A DNA stretch of 10,239 bases from Geobacteraceae bacterium (GCA_027064785.1 JAMOPE010000285.1:1-10239), one strand, 5' to 3'; counted from the first letter of the stretch, positions 1 through 6,904 are shown. Notes: generated by a model not told the origin, from the sequence alone. Numbers and translations: made by a program.

Positions 1-1
1 T

Positions 2-154
2 GAACAGCAGCGGGTCGTTGGCGCAACCCTGATTGGTGAAACCAACGATTCGGGCCTCTATTACCAGTTAATTAGCACCCGCAGTCTTTTCCCCGGAAAA
101 GAACTGCTAAATGGTACAGCGAATTATTCACAGGCGTTACTGCGGCTGGAATAA
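2..154 (+). CDS. FAD/NAD(P)-dependent oxidoreductase, C-terminal end (partial)
   Basis: An open frame enters from the left edge and stops at TAA 152-154, giving the last 50 residues of a protein. The piece RVVGATLIGETNDSGLYYQL followed by a short helix and FPGKELLNG resembles the C-terminal dimerisation domain of pyridine nucleotide-disulfide oxidoreductases of the NirB N-terminal / NADH oxidase / rubredoxin reductase type, where a VVGA.LIGDT.D..WY stretch is usual. The FAD and NAD(P) Rossmann motifs would lie upstream, outside the window. The gene is followed after 3 bp by a MoaD-like gene and then by a ThiF-like gene. In tungsten aldehyde oxidoreductase (AOR) operons, as I recall, an FAD subunit that exchanges electrons with NAD sits in this position. 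The family assignment is fairly likely; the AOR link is inference from context. Confidence 0.6.
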   Translation, partial: EQQRVVGATLIGETNDSGLYYQLISTRSLFPGKELLNGTANYSQALLRLE

Positions 155-157
155 ACG

Positions 158-439
158 ATGATCACGGTTCAATTTTATAGTTTAATCCGGCTTCTCTTAA
201 AGCAGGAAAAAGTTGAGTTGCCCGCCATAGGCGATGAAACCGTCGGGCAACTCATCCACCGGGTCCAGAAACAGATACCAACCCCATTTATCCACAAACT
301 TCTCGATGATCAGGGAAAGCTGCTCCTCGGCACCATCATCATGGTCAATCGGCGCAATATTCACCACTTGAAGAAACTCCAAACTCCAGTTAAGGACGGT
401 GATGTTGTTGCCTTCTTCCCACCCGGAGCTGGGGGCTGA
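158..439 (+). CDS. MoaD/ThiS-family ubiquitin-fold sulfur carrier
   Basis: This 93-residue protein has the beta-grasp pattern of MoaD/ThiS: an N-terminal strand (ITVQFYSLIRLLL), a helix from about 27 to 40, a strand at 58-64 (LGTIIMVN), the late DGDVVAFFPP segment at 80-89, and a C-terminal Gly92-Gly93. In this family the terminal Gly-Gly is adenylated by an E1-like enzyme and converted to a thiocarboxylate that donates sulfur, for molybdopterin dithiolene formation in MoaD and thiazole formation in ThiS. The partner adenylyltransferase is encoded 3 bp downstream. The start ATG follows the upstream stop by 3 bp, with a weak TGGA at 147-150, so translation is probably coupled. The oxidoreductase context favours a tungsto- or molybdopterin role over thiamine synthesis. 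It could be a dedicated carrier for one enzyme, separate from the housekeeping MoaD. Confidence 0.87.
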   Translation: MITVQFYSLIRLLLKQEKVELPAIGDETVGQLIHRVQKQIPTPFIHKLLDDQGKLLLGTIIMVNRRNIHHLKKLQTPVKDGDVVAFFPPGAGG

Positions 440-442
440 AAC

Positions 443-1114
443 ATGGTGATGGCCGACCGCTACAATCGCCAGATCGCTCTGTGGGGGAAAGAATCGCAAG
501 AAAAACTGGAAGGGGCTGCGGTTCTGATCGCCGGAGTCGGCGGGTTGGGTGCTGCTGTTGCCGAACTGCTGACCAGAGCCGGGGTCGGTCAGCTGACACT
601 GGTCGATCATGGTCGGGTTGACTGGCCCGATCTGAACCGGCAGCTTCTTTACTGCGAAGCCGATATTGGTCGCTCCAAACTTCAGATCGCAGAGCGGCAA
701 CTACGCCGCATCAATAGCAGGGTTAAAATCAATCTACTTGAGCAACAAATCGACCCGTCATTTATCTGCCCTACCGAAATTTCAACTGTCGCCGATTGCC
801 TTGATAACTATGTCAGCCGTTTCCATCTGGAAGCAAACCTCCCCGACGAGACCTACCTCGTGCATGGTGGGATCGAGGCAAACCAAGGGCAGGTGATAAC
901 CCTGCAAAAGGGGACATCGCAACCTCTGGCAGATATCTTCACCGGAGTTCAACAACCCCGCGGAGAGATCCCCGTCAACGGCCCCGGAGCAGCAATTATC
1001 GCTGGATACATGGCTAACGAACTACTCAACACCATCCTCGGGAAGCCCCAACTTCTCGACAGATTTTTGATTGTCGGACTCGGCGATTTGCATCTCGATT
1101 TTTTGGATGTCTGA
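443..1114 (+). CDS. ThiF/MoeB/HesA-family E1-like adenylyltransferase
   Basis: This 223-residue cytoplasmic enzyme would activate the Gly-Gly end of the MoaD-like protein with ATP. Visible family features are an N-terminal YNRQIALWG, the nucleotide-binding GVGGLG at 31-36, Asp55 after the second strand, the NRQLLY segment at 65-70, Lys79, the DCLDN motif at 118-122 with Asp121 in the place of the catalytic Asp of MoeB, and Arg126. It is shorter than MoeB (about 250 residues). It has only three cysteines (71, 109, 119) and no CXXC pairs, so the structural zinc site of MoeB/ThiF is absent, as in some HesA-type members. The start at ATG 443 is chosen because a GGGGG run at 431-435 lies 7 bases upstream; ATG 449 is possible. 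It is the last gene of its operon, and its stop is followed by 135 bp without a clear terminator before the convergent srkA. Confidence 0.88.
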   Translation: MVMADRYNRQIALWGKESQEKLEGAAVLIAGVGGLGAAVAELLTRAGVGQLTLVDHGRVDWPDLNRQLLYCEADIGRSKLQIAERQLRRINSRVKINLLEQQIDPSFICPTEISTVADCLDNYVSRFHLEANLPDETYLVHGGIEANQGQVITLQKGTSQPLADIFTGVQQPRGEIPVNGPGAAIIAGYMANELLNTILGKPQLLDRFLIVGLGDLHLDFLDV

Positions 1115-1249
1115 TTTATAAAATGGTCGGGATTGGGCATGAAAGTTTCAACCCACCACGGCTGAATAAAACATAACGCTATACTTGTTCTTCTCAGTGA
1201 CCCTGTGTCCCAGTGGTAATAAACTTTATTTTGGTTACACATCACGTGG

Positions 1250-2236
1250 TTATAACTGCAACGCCGGTTCCTGCAATGCCGCCATCTGTTCGCGTAATTC
1301 AAGAATATGTTCCCCCCAGTACTGCATAGAGTTAAACCACGGGAATGTTCGCGGAAAGGCAGGGTCATCCCAGCGGCGGGCAAGCCAGGCAGAGTAGTGG
1401 AGCATCCGCAGAGTGCGGAGGGGCTCAATCAACTGCAATTCAGCCGGATTGAAATCGTAGAACTGATAATAACCCTCAAAAATTTTATCGAGCTGGCGCC
1501 GTTGCTGGTCTTCAGAACCAGACAGCAGCATCCATAAGTCCTGAATCGCCGGGGCCATCCGGCTGTCATCAAAATCGACAAAATGGGGTGCCCCGTCCCG
1601 CCACAACATATTACCGCTGTGACAATCGCCGTGAACACGAATATTGGTTATTGCACCAACACGGACAAAGCGTTCATCAATCATCTGCAATAGATCACGG
1701 GTCAGCGACTGATACGATTCGCGGTATTCTATCGGGATAAACTTCTCAGAAATAAACTCAACACACTCATAACCAAAGCTGCGGCTATCAAGTTTTGGGC
1801 GGGTCACAAAAGGACGACTGGCTCCAAGGGAGTGAATCCGCGACAGCAGCCGCCCGATAATCAGTAAATGTTCCAGATTATCAAGTTCAGGGGCGTAGCC
1901 TCCTCTGCGCGGCGACAAACTAAACCGAAATCCCTGATAATGACGTAACGTTTCACCGTCGCCATCGGGTAACGGAGCAACAACGGGGAGTTCTTGTGCT
2001 GCCAGATCACGGGTGAAATCGTGTTCCTCCTGAATCTGCTCGTCCGACCAGCGTTCAGGGCGATAGAACTTGGCGATCAGTGGTTCACTGTCTTCAATCC
2101 CCACTTGATAAACACGATTTTCATAACTGTTGAGGGTAAGAATCCGGCAGTCACAGCGATAACCCTGCGATTCAACCGCATCCATAAGAAAATCGGGGGT
2201 GAGTTGTTCAAATTGGTGGCTTACCGGTTGCGGCAT
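1250..2236 (-). CDS. srkA: stress response kinase A (RdoA/YihE family)
   Basis: SrkA is a cytoplasmic Ser/Thr protein kinase with a choline-kinase-like (APH) fold. In E. coli it counters a stress-induced death pathway and is linked to Cpx envelope stress. This protein carries the signature LNSYENRVYQ at 35-44, KFYRPERW at 56-63 with Lys56 as the likely ATP lysine, the catalytic loop HGDCHSGNM at 202-210 (Asp204, Asn209) and the metal-binding DFDD at 221-224. The frame is open back to 2314, but I place the start at 2236. That ATG has an AAGGA ribosome site 7 bases upstream, begins just before the conserved FEQLTPD segment, and gives 328 residues, the length I recall for E. coli SrkA. It is transcribed towards the ThiF-like gene and away from the secreted hydrolase-like gene, so it is probably monocistronic. 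Confidence 0.93.
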   Translation of the reverse strand: MPQPVSHQFEQLTPDFLMDAVESQGYRCDCRILTLNSYENRVYQVGIEDSEPLIAKFYRPERWSDEQIQEEHDFTRDLAAQELPVVAPLPDGDGETLRHYQGFRFSLSPRRGGYAPELDNLEHLLIIGRLLSRIHSLGASRPFVTRPKLDSRSFGYECVEFISEKFIPIEYRESYQSLTRDLLQMIDERFVRVGAITNIRVHGDCHSGNMLWRDGAPHFVDFDDSRMAPAIQDLWMLLSGSEDQQRRQLDKIFEGYYQFYDFNPAELQLIEPLRTLRMLHYSAWLARRWDDPAFPRTFPWFNSMQYWGEHILELREQMAALQEPALQL

Positions 2237-2243
2237 TAATTCG

Positions 2244-2248
2244 TCCTT
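2244..2248 (-). promoter_or_regulatory. ribosome binding site that fixes the srkA start
   Basis: On the minus strand AAGGA lies 7 bases before ATG 2236-2234. No comparable site precedes the longer ATG at 2314, so this site decides in favour of the 328-residue product. Confidence 0.7.
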
Positions 2249-2414
2249 ATTCTGAAAGGTAGGGGAGTTTACCGCTGTCTGAGCGACAAAGTAAAGAAAT
2301 GAAGATCCGACCATGAGTAAAATATGAATAATTTCAAATTTATTTCTTTATTATTTGAGGTCTTTCATTTAGACTGTTTCTTACTATCATATCAACGCTG
2401 CTGGGAGTCCATAC

Positions 2415-3764
2415 GTGACCATTTTCCACCAACTCCTGATTATTTTCCTTCTCTTCTGTCTCCCCGGTTATGCCGTGGCACAGCCCGAAACAGTCTCGGG
2501 TACAGTCCGGGATCAGCAAACAGGTGTGTTGCTGACAGAGGTTGAAATTCACAGTGTTGATGCTTCAACCAACAGCAATCAGGACGGTCAATTCTCTCTG
2601 GCAACCGATGCGACAACTGTCGTTATCCGTAAAGCGGGTTACCTGCCGCAAAAAGTCACCGTCACTCCCACACTCGATCTCTCTCTACAGCCATTTATTC
2701 CAAAGGCTCTCTACCTGTCATACTGGGCCGCCGACAGCCGTAAACGACGCAACCAGCTTGAACAACTGATCGCAGAAACCGGGATGAATGCTCTGGTCAT
2801 CGACCTGAAGTCCTCACGGGGAGACATTGCATTCCGCAGTAATTTACCATTAGCAACAGCCATTGGTGCTCAACACGTCAGGACGCTGAAAGATCTGCCT
2901 GATTTCCTTGCCGAGCTTAAACAGCAGAGAATCTACACGATTGGTCGGGTTGTTGTTTTCAAGGATGATCACCTGGCGAGGAATCGGCGTGATCTCGCGA
3001 TTCATACCCTCGACGGCTATCTGTGGAAAGACCGGGAAAAAATCAGCTGGGTCGATCCGTATAATCCCGAAGTTTGGGATTATAATATTGCAATTGCCAA
3101 ACAAGCAGCTGCACTCGGGTTTGATGAAATCCAGTTTGACTACATCCGCTTCCCGGCAAAATCGGACCTGATGTTTTTACGCGAAAATACCGGCGAAAAC
3201 CGCGTCGCTGCCATCAATGGTTTTCTGCAGCGTGCCCGTCAGCAACTCGCCGATTATCCGGTGATGATTTCGGCCAATATTTTTGGTTATATCTGCTGGA
3301 AACATAAGGATCAGAAAATTGGTCAACGCTTGGTCGACCTGGCCCGCTATGTCGATTATCTTTCACCGATGCTCTATCCGTCAGGGTTTCCCTATGGGAT
3401 CCCCGGCTACAAAAATCCGGTCAAGCACCCTTATGAAATTATCGCCCACTCTCTGCAACGGGCAAGCGAGTTGAGCGGTTTACCTACGATTCGTTTCCGT
3501 CCATGGTTGCAGGCATTCAGAGATTATGCTTTTGATCGGCGGCGGTTTGATGCCGCAGCGATCCAGTCCCAGATTAATGCCAGCGACGCAACCGGCAGTC
3601 ACGGCTGGATGTTGTGGAATGCTGCCAGTCGATTCAGTCTGGCGGGAATCCAGCAGGCCGTCCCTCCTGGTGAACTTAATCTGGCTGATGCCGCTGCCCG
3701 GCAAAACAAATCAACAATTCTGTCAAAAACCGAAGAAGAAAAGTTTGCCTATCCACCACTGTAA
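2415..3764 (+). CDS. secreted putative glycosyl hydrolase (DUF4015-type) with N-terminal carboxypeptidase-regulatory-like domain
   Basis: This 449-residue exported protein starts at GTG 2415, chosen because GGGAG at 2403-2407 lies 7 bases upstream and the frame begins directly with a signal peptide. The hydrophobic core is at 5-20 and the likely cleavage is after AVA22. Residues about 26-92 (VSGTVRDQQTGVLLTEVEI through the GYLPQKVTVT strand) look like a carboxypeptidase regulatory-like beta-sandwich. From about 97 to 420 is a TIM-barrel-like domain of the putative glycosyl hydrolase family DUF4015. Its motifs are VIDLK at 128-132, GRVVVFKDD at 177-185, WVDPY at 212-216, GFDEIQFDYIRFP at 235-247 (probable catalytic region), SPMLYPS at 317-323, RPWLQAF at 362-368 and HGWMLWN at 396-402. 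I know of no established substrate; a periplasmic or surface polysaccharide is a guess. Its stop lies 6 bp from that of the convergent DgkA-PAP2 gene. Confidence 0.83.
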   Translation: MTIFHQLLIIFLLFCLPGYAVAQPETVSGTVRDQQTGVLLTEVEIHSVDASTNSNQDGQFSLATDATTVVIRKAGYLPQKVTVTPTLDLSLQPFIPKALYLSYWAADSRKRRNQLEQLIAETGMNALVIDLKSSRGDIAFRSNLPLATAIGAQHVRTLKDLPDFLAELKQQRIYTIGRVVVFKDDHLARNRRDLAIHTLDGYLWKDREKISWVDPYNPEVWDYNIAIAKQAAALGFDEIQFDYIRFPAKSDLMFLRENTGENRVAAINGFLQRARQQLADYPVMISANIFGYICWKHKDQKIGQRLVDLARYVDYLSPMLYPSGFPYGIPGYKNPVKHPYEIIAHSLQRASELSGLPTIRFRPWLQAFRDYAFDRRRFDAAAIQSQINASDATGSHGWMLWNAASRFSLAGIQQAVPPGELNLADAAARQNKSTILSKTEEEKFAYPPL

Positions 3765-3770
3765 GAACAA

Positions 3771-4469
3771 CTACGAAAAAATTAGAAAAGCCAGCAGCGT
3801 GACAACGGTCCCGAGAACTGCACCGAGAAAAACTTCGCGGGGAGTATGGATTTTCATCAGCAAACGGCTCTGACTCACCAGCAATGCCAGCAGCAGCACC
3901 AGCACCCCGATCAGAAAACTCTCTCCATATAAAAATGTTGAAACAGCAATCGAAAAAGCGACCGCAGCATGACCACTGGGGACACCGCCGTGTAACGGGG
4001 TACCGCGATTAAAATGTGATTTCAGCAAGACCACCAGAATCACAACCATCAATAGTGCACCCACCGGGACGCCCCCCTGCGGAACCCGTCCCAGAGTTGG
4101 CTGACTGTCAAACAATGGAAAGATATAGCCGGAGAGAACCAGATAGCCAAGGACAATCGCCCCAATGCTGGTCACCAGCACAGCTCCTGCAGAAATATCT
4201 TTCGCCCGCTTTGCCAGCTCGTGATAATCATCGGTGATCAAATCGACAACGGTTTCGATCGCTGTATTCATCAGTTCGGCAAAAATAACGAGAACCGCCG
4301 CCAGAACCAGCAGGAAAAATTCAACCGCAGACACCCTGAAGAACAGCGCGAGAAAAATAACCGCCAAAGCCGCGACAAGGTGATAACGGACATGACGTTC
4401 ACTCTTTGCCGCCCATAAAATCCCTTCGATAGCGCAATTAAGGCTTTCAATCCAGCTTGTCGGCTTCAT
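3771..4469 (-). CDS. diacylglycerol kinase (DgkA)-PAP2 phosphatase fusion, integral membrane
   Basis: This 232-residue membrane protein joins two lipid-phosphate domains. Residues 1-115 match the small prokaryotic DgkA family: SERHVRYH at 23-30, the hallmark ELMNTAIETVVD at 65-76 (Glu65, Asn68, Glu72) and KRAKDISAGAVLV at 87-99, with three hydrophobic helices. Such enzymes phosphorylate diacylglycerol or, in many bacteria, undecaprenol. Residues about 130-232 resemble a short PAP2 phosphatase: PSGHA at 164-168 and SRLLMKIHTPRE at 201-212, the SR-X5-H-X3-D motif with Glu in place of Asp. The upstream K-X6-RP motif is only loosely represented by KSHFNRGTP at 150-158. The start is at 4469 because an AAGGAGG ribosome site lies 4-5 bases upstream; the frame extends to 4514. 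Kinase and phosphatase on one chain suggest control of an undecaprenyl-phosphate or phosphatidate pool. This is inference, and the phosphatase half may have low activity. Confidence 0.87.
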   Translation of the reverse strand: MKPTSWIESLNCAIEGILWAAKSERHVRYHLVAALAVIFLALFFRVSAVEFFLLVLAAVLVIFAELMNTAIETVVDLITDDYHELAKRAKDISAGAVLVTSIGAIVLGYLVLSGYIFPLFDSQPTLGRVPQGGVPVGALLMVVILVVLLKSHFNRGTPLHGGVPSGHAAVAFSIAVSTFLYGESFLIGVLVLLLALLVSQSRLLMKIHTPREVFLGAVLGTVVTLLAFLIFS

Positions 4470-4594
4470 ATTTCCTCCTTCTCTTTTAACGATAACAGCT
4501 GCAAGAAATTTCACAATCGAGATTCCCCCATTTACACCCAGTGAAAAACCGGTTAATCTCTGCTCTGCAAAAATACTTCTGGAGATAGATATAT

Positions 4595-5800
4595 ATGAAT
4601 GATGATTCGTTTATCGATGATGACATGAACGAAGACGGCGAAGATTTTGCCTCGATGTTTGAAGCCAGTCTCGAAAATGTCGGCCAGCAACTTGAGCCCG
4701 GCAAAAAAATTGAAGCAACAATCCTGCAGATTGGCAAGGACTGGACATTTCTCGACGTTGGGCAAAAAGGTGAAGGAGTTCTCTCCAGCGCTGAACTGCT
4801 AAATGGCGATGGAGACATTCAGTACGAGGTCGGCGATGTCATCTCTGCCTATTTCCTTTCGCGGGCTGGCGGTGAACTGCGCTTTACCACCAAGATCGGT
4901 GGCAGCGGCTCCGGAACCGAACAGCTTGAAAATGCTTATCAGAGCGGAATTCCCGTCGATGGAACCATCGAAAAAGAGATCAAAGGTGGATTCGAAGTTA
5001 AGCTGGCGGGCAATGTCCGTGCTTTCTGTCCTTTCTCCCAGACGGGGTTACGTCAAACCGAACCTGCCGATCTGATCGGGCAAAGTCTATCGTTCAAAAT
5101 TACCCAATTCACTGAGCGGGGGAGAAACATCGTTGTTTCCCACCGGGCAATTCTGGATGAAGAGCGTGAGCAGTTGCGCGTCGGTCTGCGGGAAACGCTG
5201 AAGGAAGGGATGGTCGTCAAAGGAACAATCACCAATATCCGTGACTTTGGTGCATTCCTCGATATTGGTGGAATTGAAGGGCTCCTGCCAATTTCTGAGA
5301 TCAGCTATGGTCGGGTTGAAAATATTGAAGAGGTTCTCAGTCCTGGTCAGGAACTTGAGGTTGCCGTCAAACGGATTGACTGGGACAACAACAAGTTTTC
5401 TTTCAGCTTGCGCGATACTCAGGCTGATCCGTGGAACAAGGTTGGTTCTATCTACAAGGTTGGGCAGCAGTACCCCGGAAAAATCAGTCGCCTTGCCCAG
5501 TTTGGTGCTTTCGTCACGTTAGAGGAGGGGATTGATGGATTGCTCCATATCTCAAAGCTCGGAGAAGGAAAACGGATTCGTCATCCGCAGGATGTCGTCA
5601 GCGTTGGTCAGCAACTGCAAGTTGTTGTTGAAAAGATTGATCAGGACGAAAGACGTATCTCTCTGGCACTCGCGGGACACCAGGATGAATCGGAAGAGAC
5701 CACCTACACCGATCAACCCGTCGCATCAGCAGGACTGGGGACGTTAGGGGACCTTCTTAAAGCCAGCCAGGAGAAAAAAGGCCGGCGAAAACGGAAATGA
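4595..5800 (+). CDS. S1 RNA-binding domain protein, four S1 repeats (ribosomal protein S1-like)
   Basis: This 401-residue cytoplasmic protein has four consecutive S1 (OB-fold) RNA-binding domains at about 34-101, 118-186, 203-274 and 288-361. The third and fourth are the most canonical, with GTITNIRDFGAFLDIGGIEG at 210-229 and GKISRLAQFGAFVTLEEG at 295-312, each followed by a GLLPIS or GLLHIS strand. The first two are divergent. The chain begins with an acidic segment (residues 1-17 carry nine Asp/Glu) and ends with a basic KKGRRKRK tail. With four domains it is shorter than the six-domain bS1 of Gram-negatives (about 560 residues), so it is probably an accessory S1-like protein acting on mRNA or the ribosome, not the housekeeping S1. 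ATG 4595 follows GGAG 4581-4584 at a 10-base spacing. It is divergent from the DgkA-PAP2 gene, with 125 bp between the two starts. No intrinsic terminator is visible after the stop. Confidence 0.88.
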   Translation: MNDDSFIDDDMNEDGEDFASMFEASLENVGQQLEPGKKIEATILQIGKDWTFLDVGQKGEGVLSSAELLNGDGDIQYEVGDVISAYFLSRAGGELRFTTKIGGSGSGTEQLENAYQSGIPVDGTIEKEIKGGFEVKLAGNVRAFCPFSQTGLRQTEPADLIGQSLSFKITQFTERGRNIVVSHRAILDEEREQLRVGLRETLKEGMVVKGTITNIRDFGAFLDIGGIEGLLPISEISYGRVENIEEVLSPGQELEVAVKRIDWDNNKFSFSLRDTQADPWNKVGSIYKVGQQYPGKISRLAQFGAFVTLEEGIDGLLHISKLGEGKRIRHPQDVVSVGQQLQVVVEKIDQDERRISLALAGHQDESEETTYTDQPVASAGLGTLGDLLKASQEKKGRRKRK

Positions 5801-5843
5801 GGCAGATTCTTTTTCTTCCCTAACCACTTGAAAATACACGAAA

Positions 5844-5883
5844 TCAACCCGATATCCGGTGAGATACCCCTCGATGTCGAATG
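5844..5883 (+). repeat. 40-bp intergenic element, copy 1
   Basis: This stretch reads TCAAC, 2 bases, GATATCCGG, an 11-base variable core, then TCGATGTCGAATG. It matches 7037-7076 at 32 of 40 positions without gaps; the last 33 bp match at 27 positions. It lies 116 bp before the cytochrome start, in a 199-bp gap after the S1-like gene. AATCAAC at 5842-5848 can pair with GTTGATT at 5886-5892, so this copy could form a stem closing over the element. Function is unknown: a protein-binding site, a structured RNA leader or a dispersed repeat are all open. Confidence 0.6.
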
Positions 5884-5945
5884 ACGTTGATTCAATAGTT
5901 CGGTAAATTTAAGTTAAGTTAAACACTTGGGAGAAAGTTTTCTAC

Positions 5946-5963
5946 GGGTACAATCGGGTACCC
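5946..5963 (+). promoter_or_regulatory. inverted repeat upstream of the cytochrome gene
   Basis: GGGTAC at 5946-5951 and GTACCC at 5958-5963 form a perfect 6-bp dyad with a 6-base spacer, 36 bp before the cytochrome ATG. It lies just upstream of the AAGGAG ribosome site (5987-5992) and is not followed by a T-run, so it is not a terminator. It could be an operator or a leader hairpin. A second short dyad, AGAAA-GT-TTTCT, lies at 5932-5943, and a TTAAG tandem at 5909-5923. I cannot name a regulator. Confidence 0.35.
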
Positions 5964-5999
5964 TCATTAACAATCTAATCCAACAAAAGGAGAAGAGGT

Positions 6000-6326
6000 A
6001 TGAACTGGAAAATGTTTTTGATCGTCACATTGGTTCTTTCTGCTTTCACTGTCACCAGTGCTATTGCAATTGAAGGTGGAAATGCCCGTAAAGGGAAGCA
6101 CCTGTTCAAAAAGAACTGTAAAGTCTGTCACGATGCCGGTGGCGAAGGCGGCGAACTGACCCCGATGTCCAAGACCATGTCTCAGTGGGATCGCTACTTC
6201 AAGAAGAAAGCTAAAAAGCACCCAGGTGATGTCATGACCAAAACCAAGAAAAAAGATCTGAAAGACATCAACCAGTTCCTGTTTAACAGTGCTGCCGATT
6301 CCCCATCACCGGCAACCTGCGGTTAA
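6000..6326 (+). CDS. small exported monoheme c-type cytochrome
   Basis: The 108-residue precursor has a signal peptide (hydrophobic core about 5-20, likely cleavage after AIA23) and a mature part of about 85 residues with one heme-attachment motif, CKVCH at 40-44. Heme is covalently bound through Cys40 and Cys43, and His44 is the proximal ligand. The distal ligand is probably one of Met56, Met60 or Met79. The mature chain is rich in Lys and poor in acidic residues, so it should be basic. It ends in SPSPATCG, which adds an unpaired Cys107. A class I-like periplasmic electron carrier is likely; its partners are not shown. The start at 6000 has an ideal AAGGAG at 5987-5992, spacing 7. The gene forms its own unit, with 199 bp of leader containing a repeat element and dyads, and a strong terminator after the stop. 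Confidence 0.9.
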   Translation: MNWKMFLIVTLVLSAFTVTSAIAIEGGNARKGKHLFKKNCKVCHDAGGEGGELTPMSKTMSQWDRYFKKKAKKHPGDVMTKTKKKDLKDINQFLFNSAADSPSPATCG

Positions 6327-6352
6327 TATCCAGATCTACGGATCTAAAAATC

Positions 6353-6389
6353 AAGGGGCAGGCGTTATTTGGCGCTTGCCCCTTTTTTT
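6353..6389 (+). terminator. intrinsic terminator of the cytochrome gene
   Basis: AAGGGGCAGGCG at 6353-6364 pairs with CGCTTGCCCCTT at 6373-6384 (12 bp including one G-T wobble) around an 8-base loop. The T-run continues to 6389, seven T in all from 6383. A smaller hairpin, AGATC-TACG-GATCT, precedes it at 6332-6345. Confidence 0.93.
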
Positions 6390-6406
6390 ATGTCGACAAG
6401 TCCGGG

Positions 6407-6412
6407 TATAAT
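6407..6412 (+). promoter_or_regulatory. probable sigma70 -10 box of the EVE-domain gene
   Basis: A consensus TATAAT lies 30 bp before the start codon, between the cytochrome terminator and the EVE gene, so transcription would start near 6418. No good -35 hexamer is found; at 16-18 bp spacing there is only the T-run of the terminator. The terminator and the promoter are packed against each other. Confidence 0.55.
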
Positions 6413-6442
6413 CTCCCTTCCCGAAACAATAGGAGAGTGTTC

Positions 6443-6904
6443 ATGAATTATTGGATTATGAAATCGGAACCCAACGCCTTCAGCATCGACGATCTTGAGC
6501 AGATGCCGAACCAAACCGAGCATTGGGACGGGGTACGTAATTATCAGGCGCGAAATATGATGCGGGATCAGATGAAAATCGGAGATCAGGTCTTTTTCTA
6601 CCATTCAAACTGTAAGGTTCCCGGAATTGTCGGGATCATGGAAGTTGTGCGGGAAAGCTACCCGGATCACACGGCATTTGACCCGCAAAGTAAATACTTT
6701 GACCCCAAAAGTGACCCACAAAATCCCCGCTGGTTTATGGTCGATATCAAGTATATCCGTCACACCCGTCGGGTTATCCCGCTGACAGAGCTCAAAGAAT
6801 GTGATGCTCTGGAGAATATGCAACTGGTTCGTAAAGGAAATCGCCTTTCAATCATGCAGCTCACAGCAGTCGAATGGGAGACAATCCTCAAGTTGGAAGG
6901 GTAA
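6443..6904 (+). CDS. EVE-domain protein (THYN1-like)
   Basis: This 153-residue protein is a stand-alone EVE domain. It opens with the family signature YWIMKSEP at 3-10, followed by WDGVRNYQARNMMRDQMKIGD at 28-48, the FFYHSNC strand at 51-57, the GIVGIMEVVRESYPD segment at 61-75 and RWFMVDIKYI at 96-105. EVE domains are related to PUA and YTH folds and are thought to bind modified bases in DNA or RNA. In bacteria they occur both as housekeeping orphans and in modification-dependent restriction systems. Here no nuclease or methylase is adjacent, which favours the housekeeping form, whose exact role is not settled. The start ATG 6443 follows AGGAG at 6431-6435 by 7 bases; an in-frame GTG at 6437 is too close to that site. 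The gene has its own TATAAT promoter and no obvious terminator. Confidence 0.93.
   Translation: MNYWIMKSEPNAFSIDDLEQMPNQTEHWDGVRNYQARNMMRDQMKIGDQVFFYHSNCKVPGIVGIMEVVRESYPDHTAFDPQSKYFDPKSDPQNPRWFMVDIKYIRHTRRVIPLTELKECDALENMQLVRKGNRLSIMQLTAVEWETILKLEG

Noticed and set aside
197..700. A 167-codon open frame on the minus strand across the MoaD and ThiF genes
   Set aside because: It lies opposite two well-supported genes, has no ribosome site that I can see and no recognisable domain; it is a shadow of their codon use.
1115..1249. A terminator between the convergent ThiF-like gene and srkA
   Set aside because: The AT-rich AATAAACTTTATT palindrome has no room for a loop and no GC stem; no convincing terminator is visible.
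2237..2314. A longer N-terminus for srkA starting at 2314
   Set aside because: The 26 extra residues do not resemble the family, and the AAGGA site supports the ATG at 2236.
5851..5883. A TPP riboswitch-like GGTGAGATACCC segment
   Set aside because: Only a few bases resemble the TPP core, the conserved CTGATCTGGATAATGCC part is missing, and no thiamine gene is downstream.
6443..6904. The EVE gene as part of a modification-dependent restriction system
   Set aside because: No nuclease, methylase or base-modification gene is near, and the short THYN1-like form is usually a housekeeping orphan.
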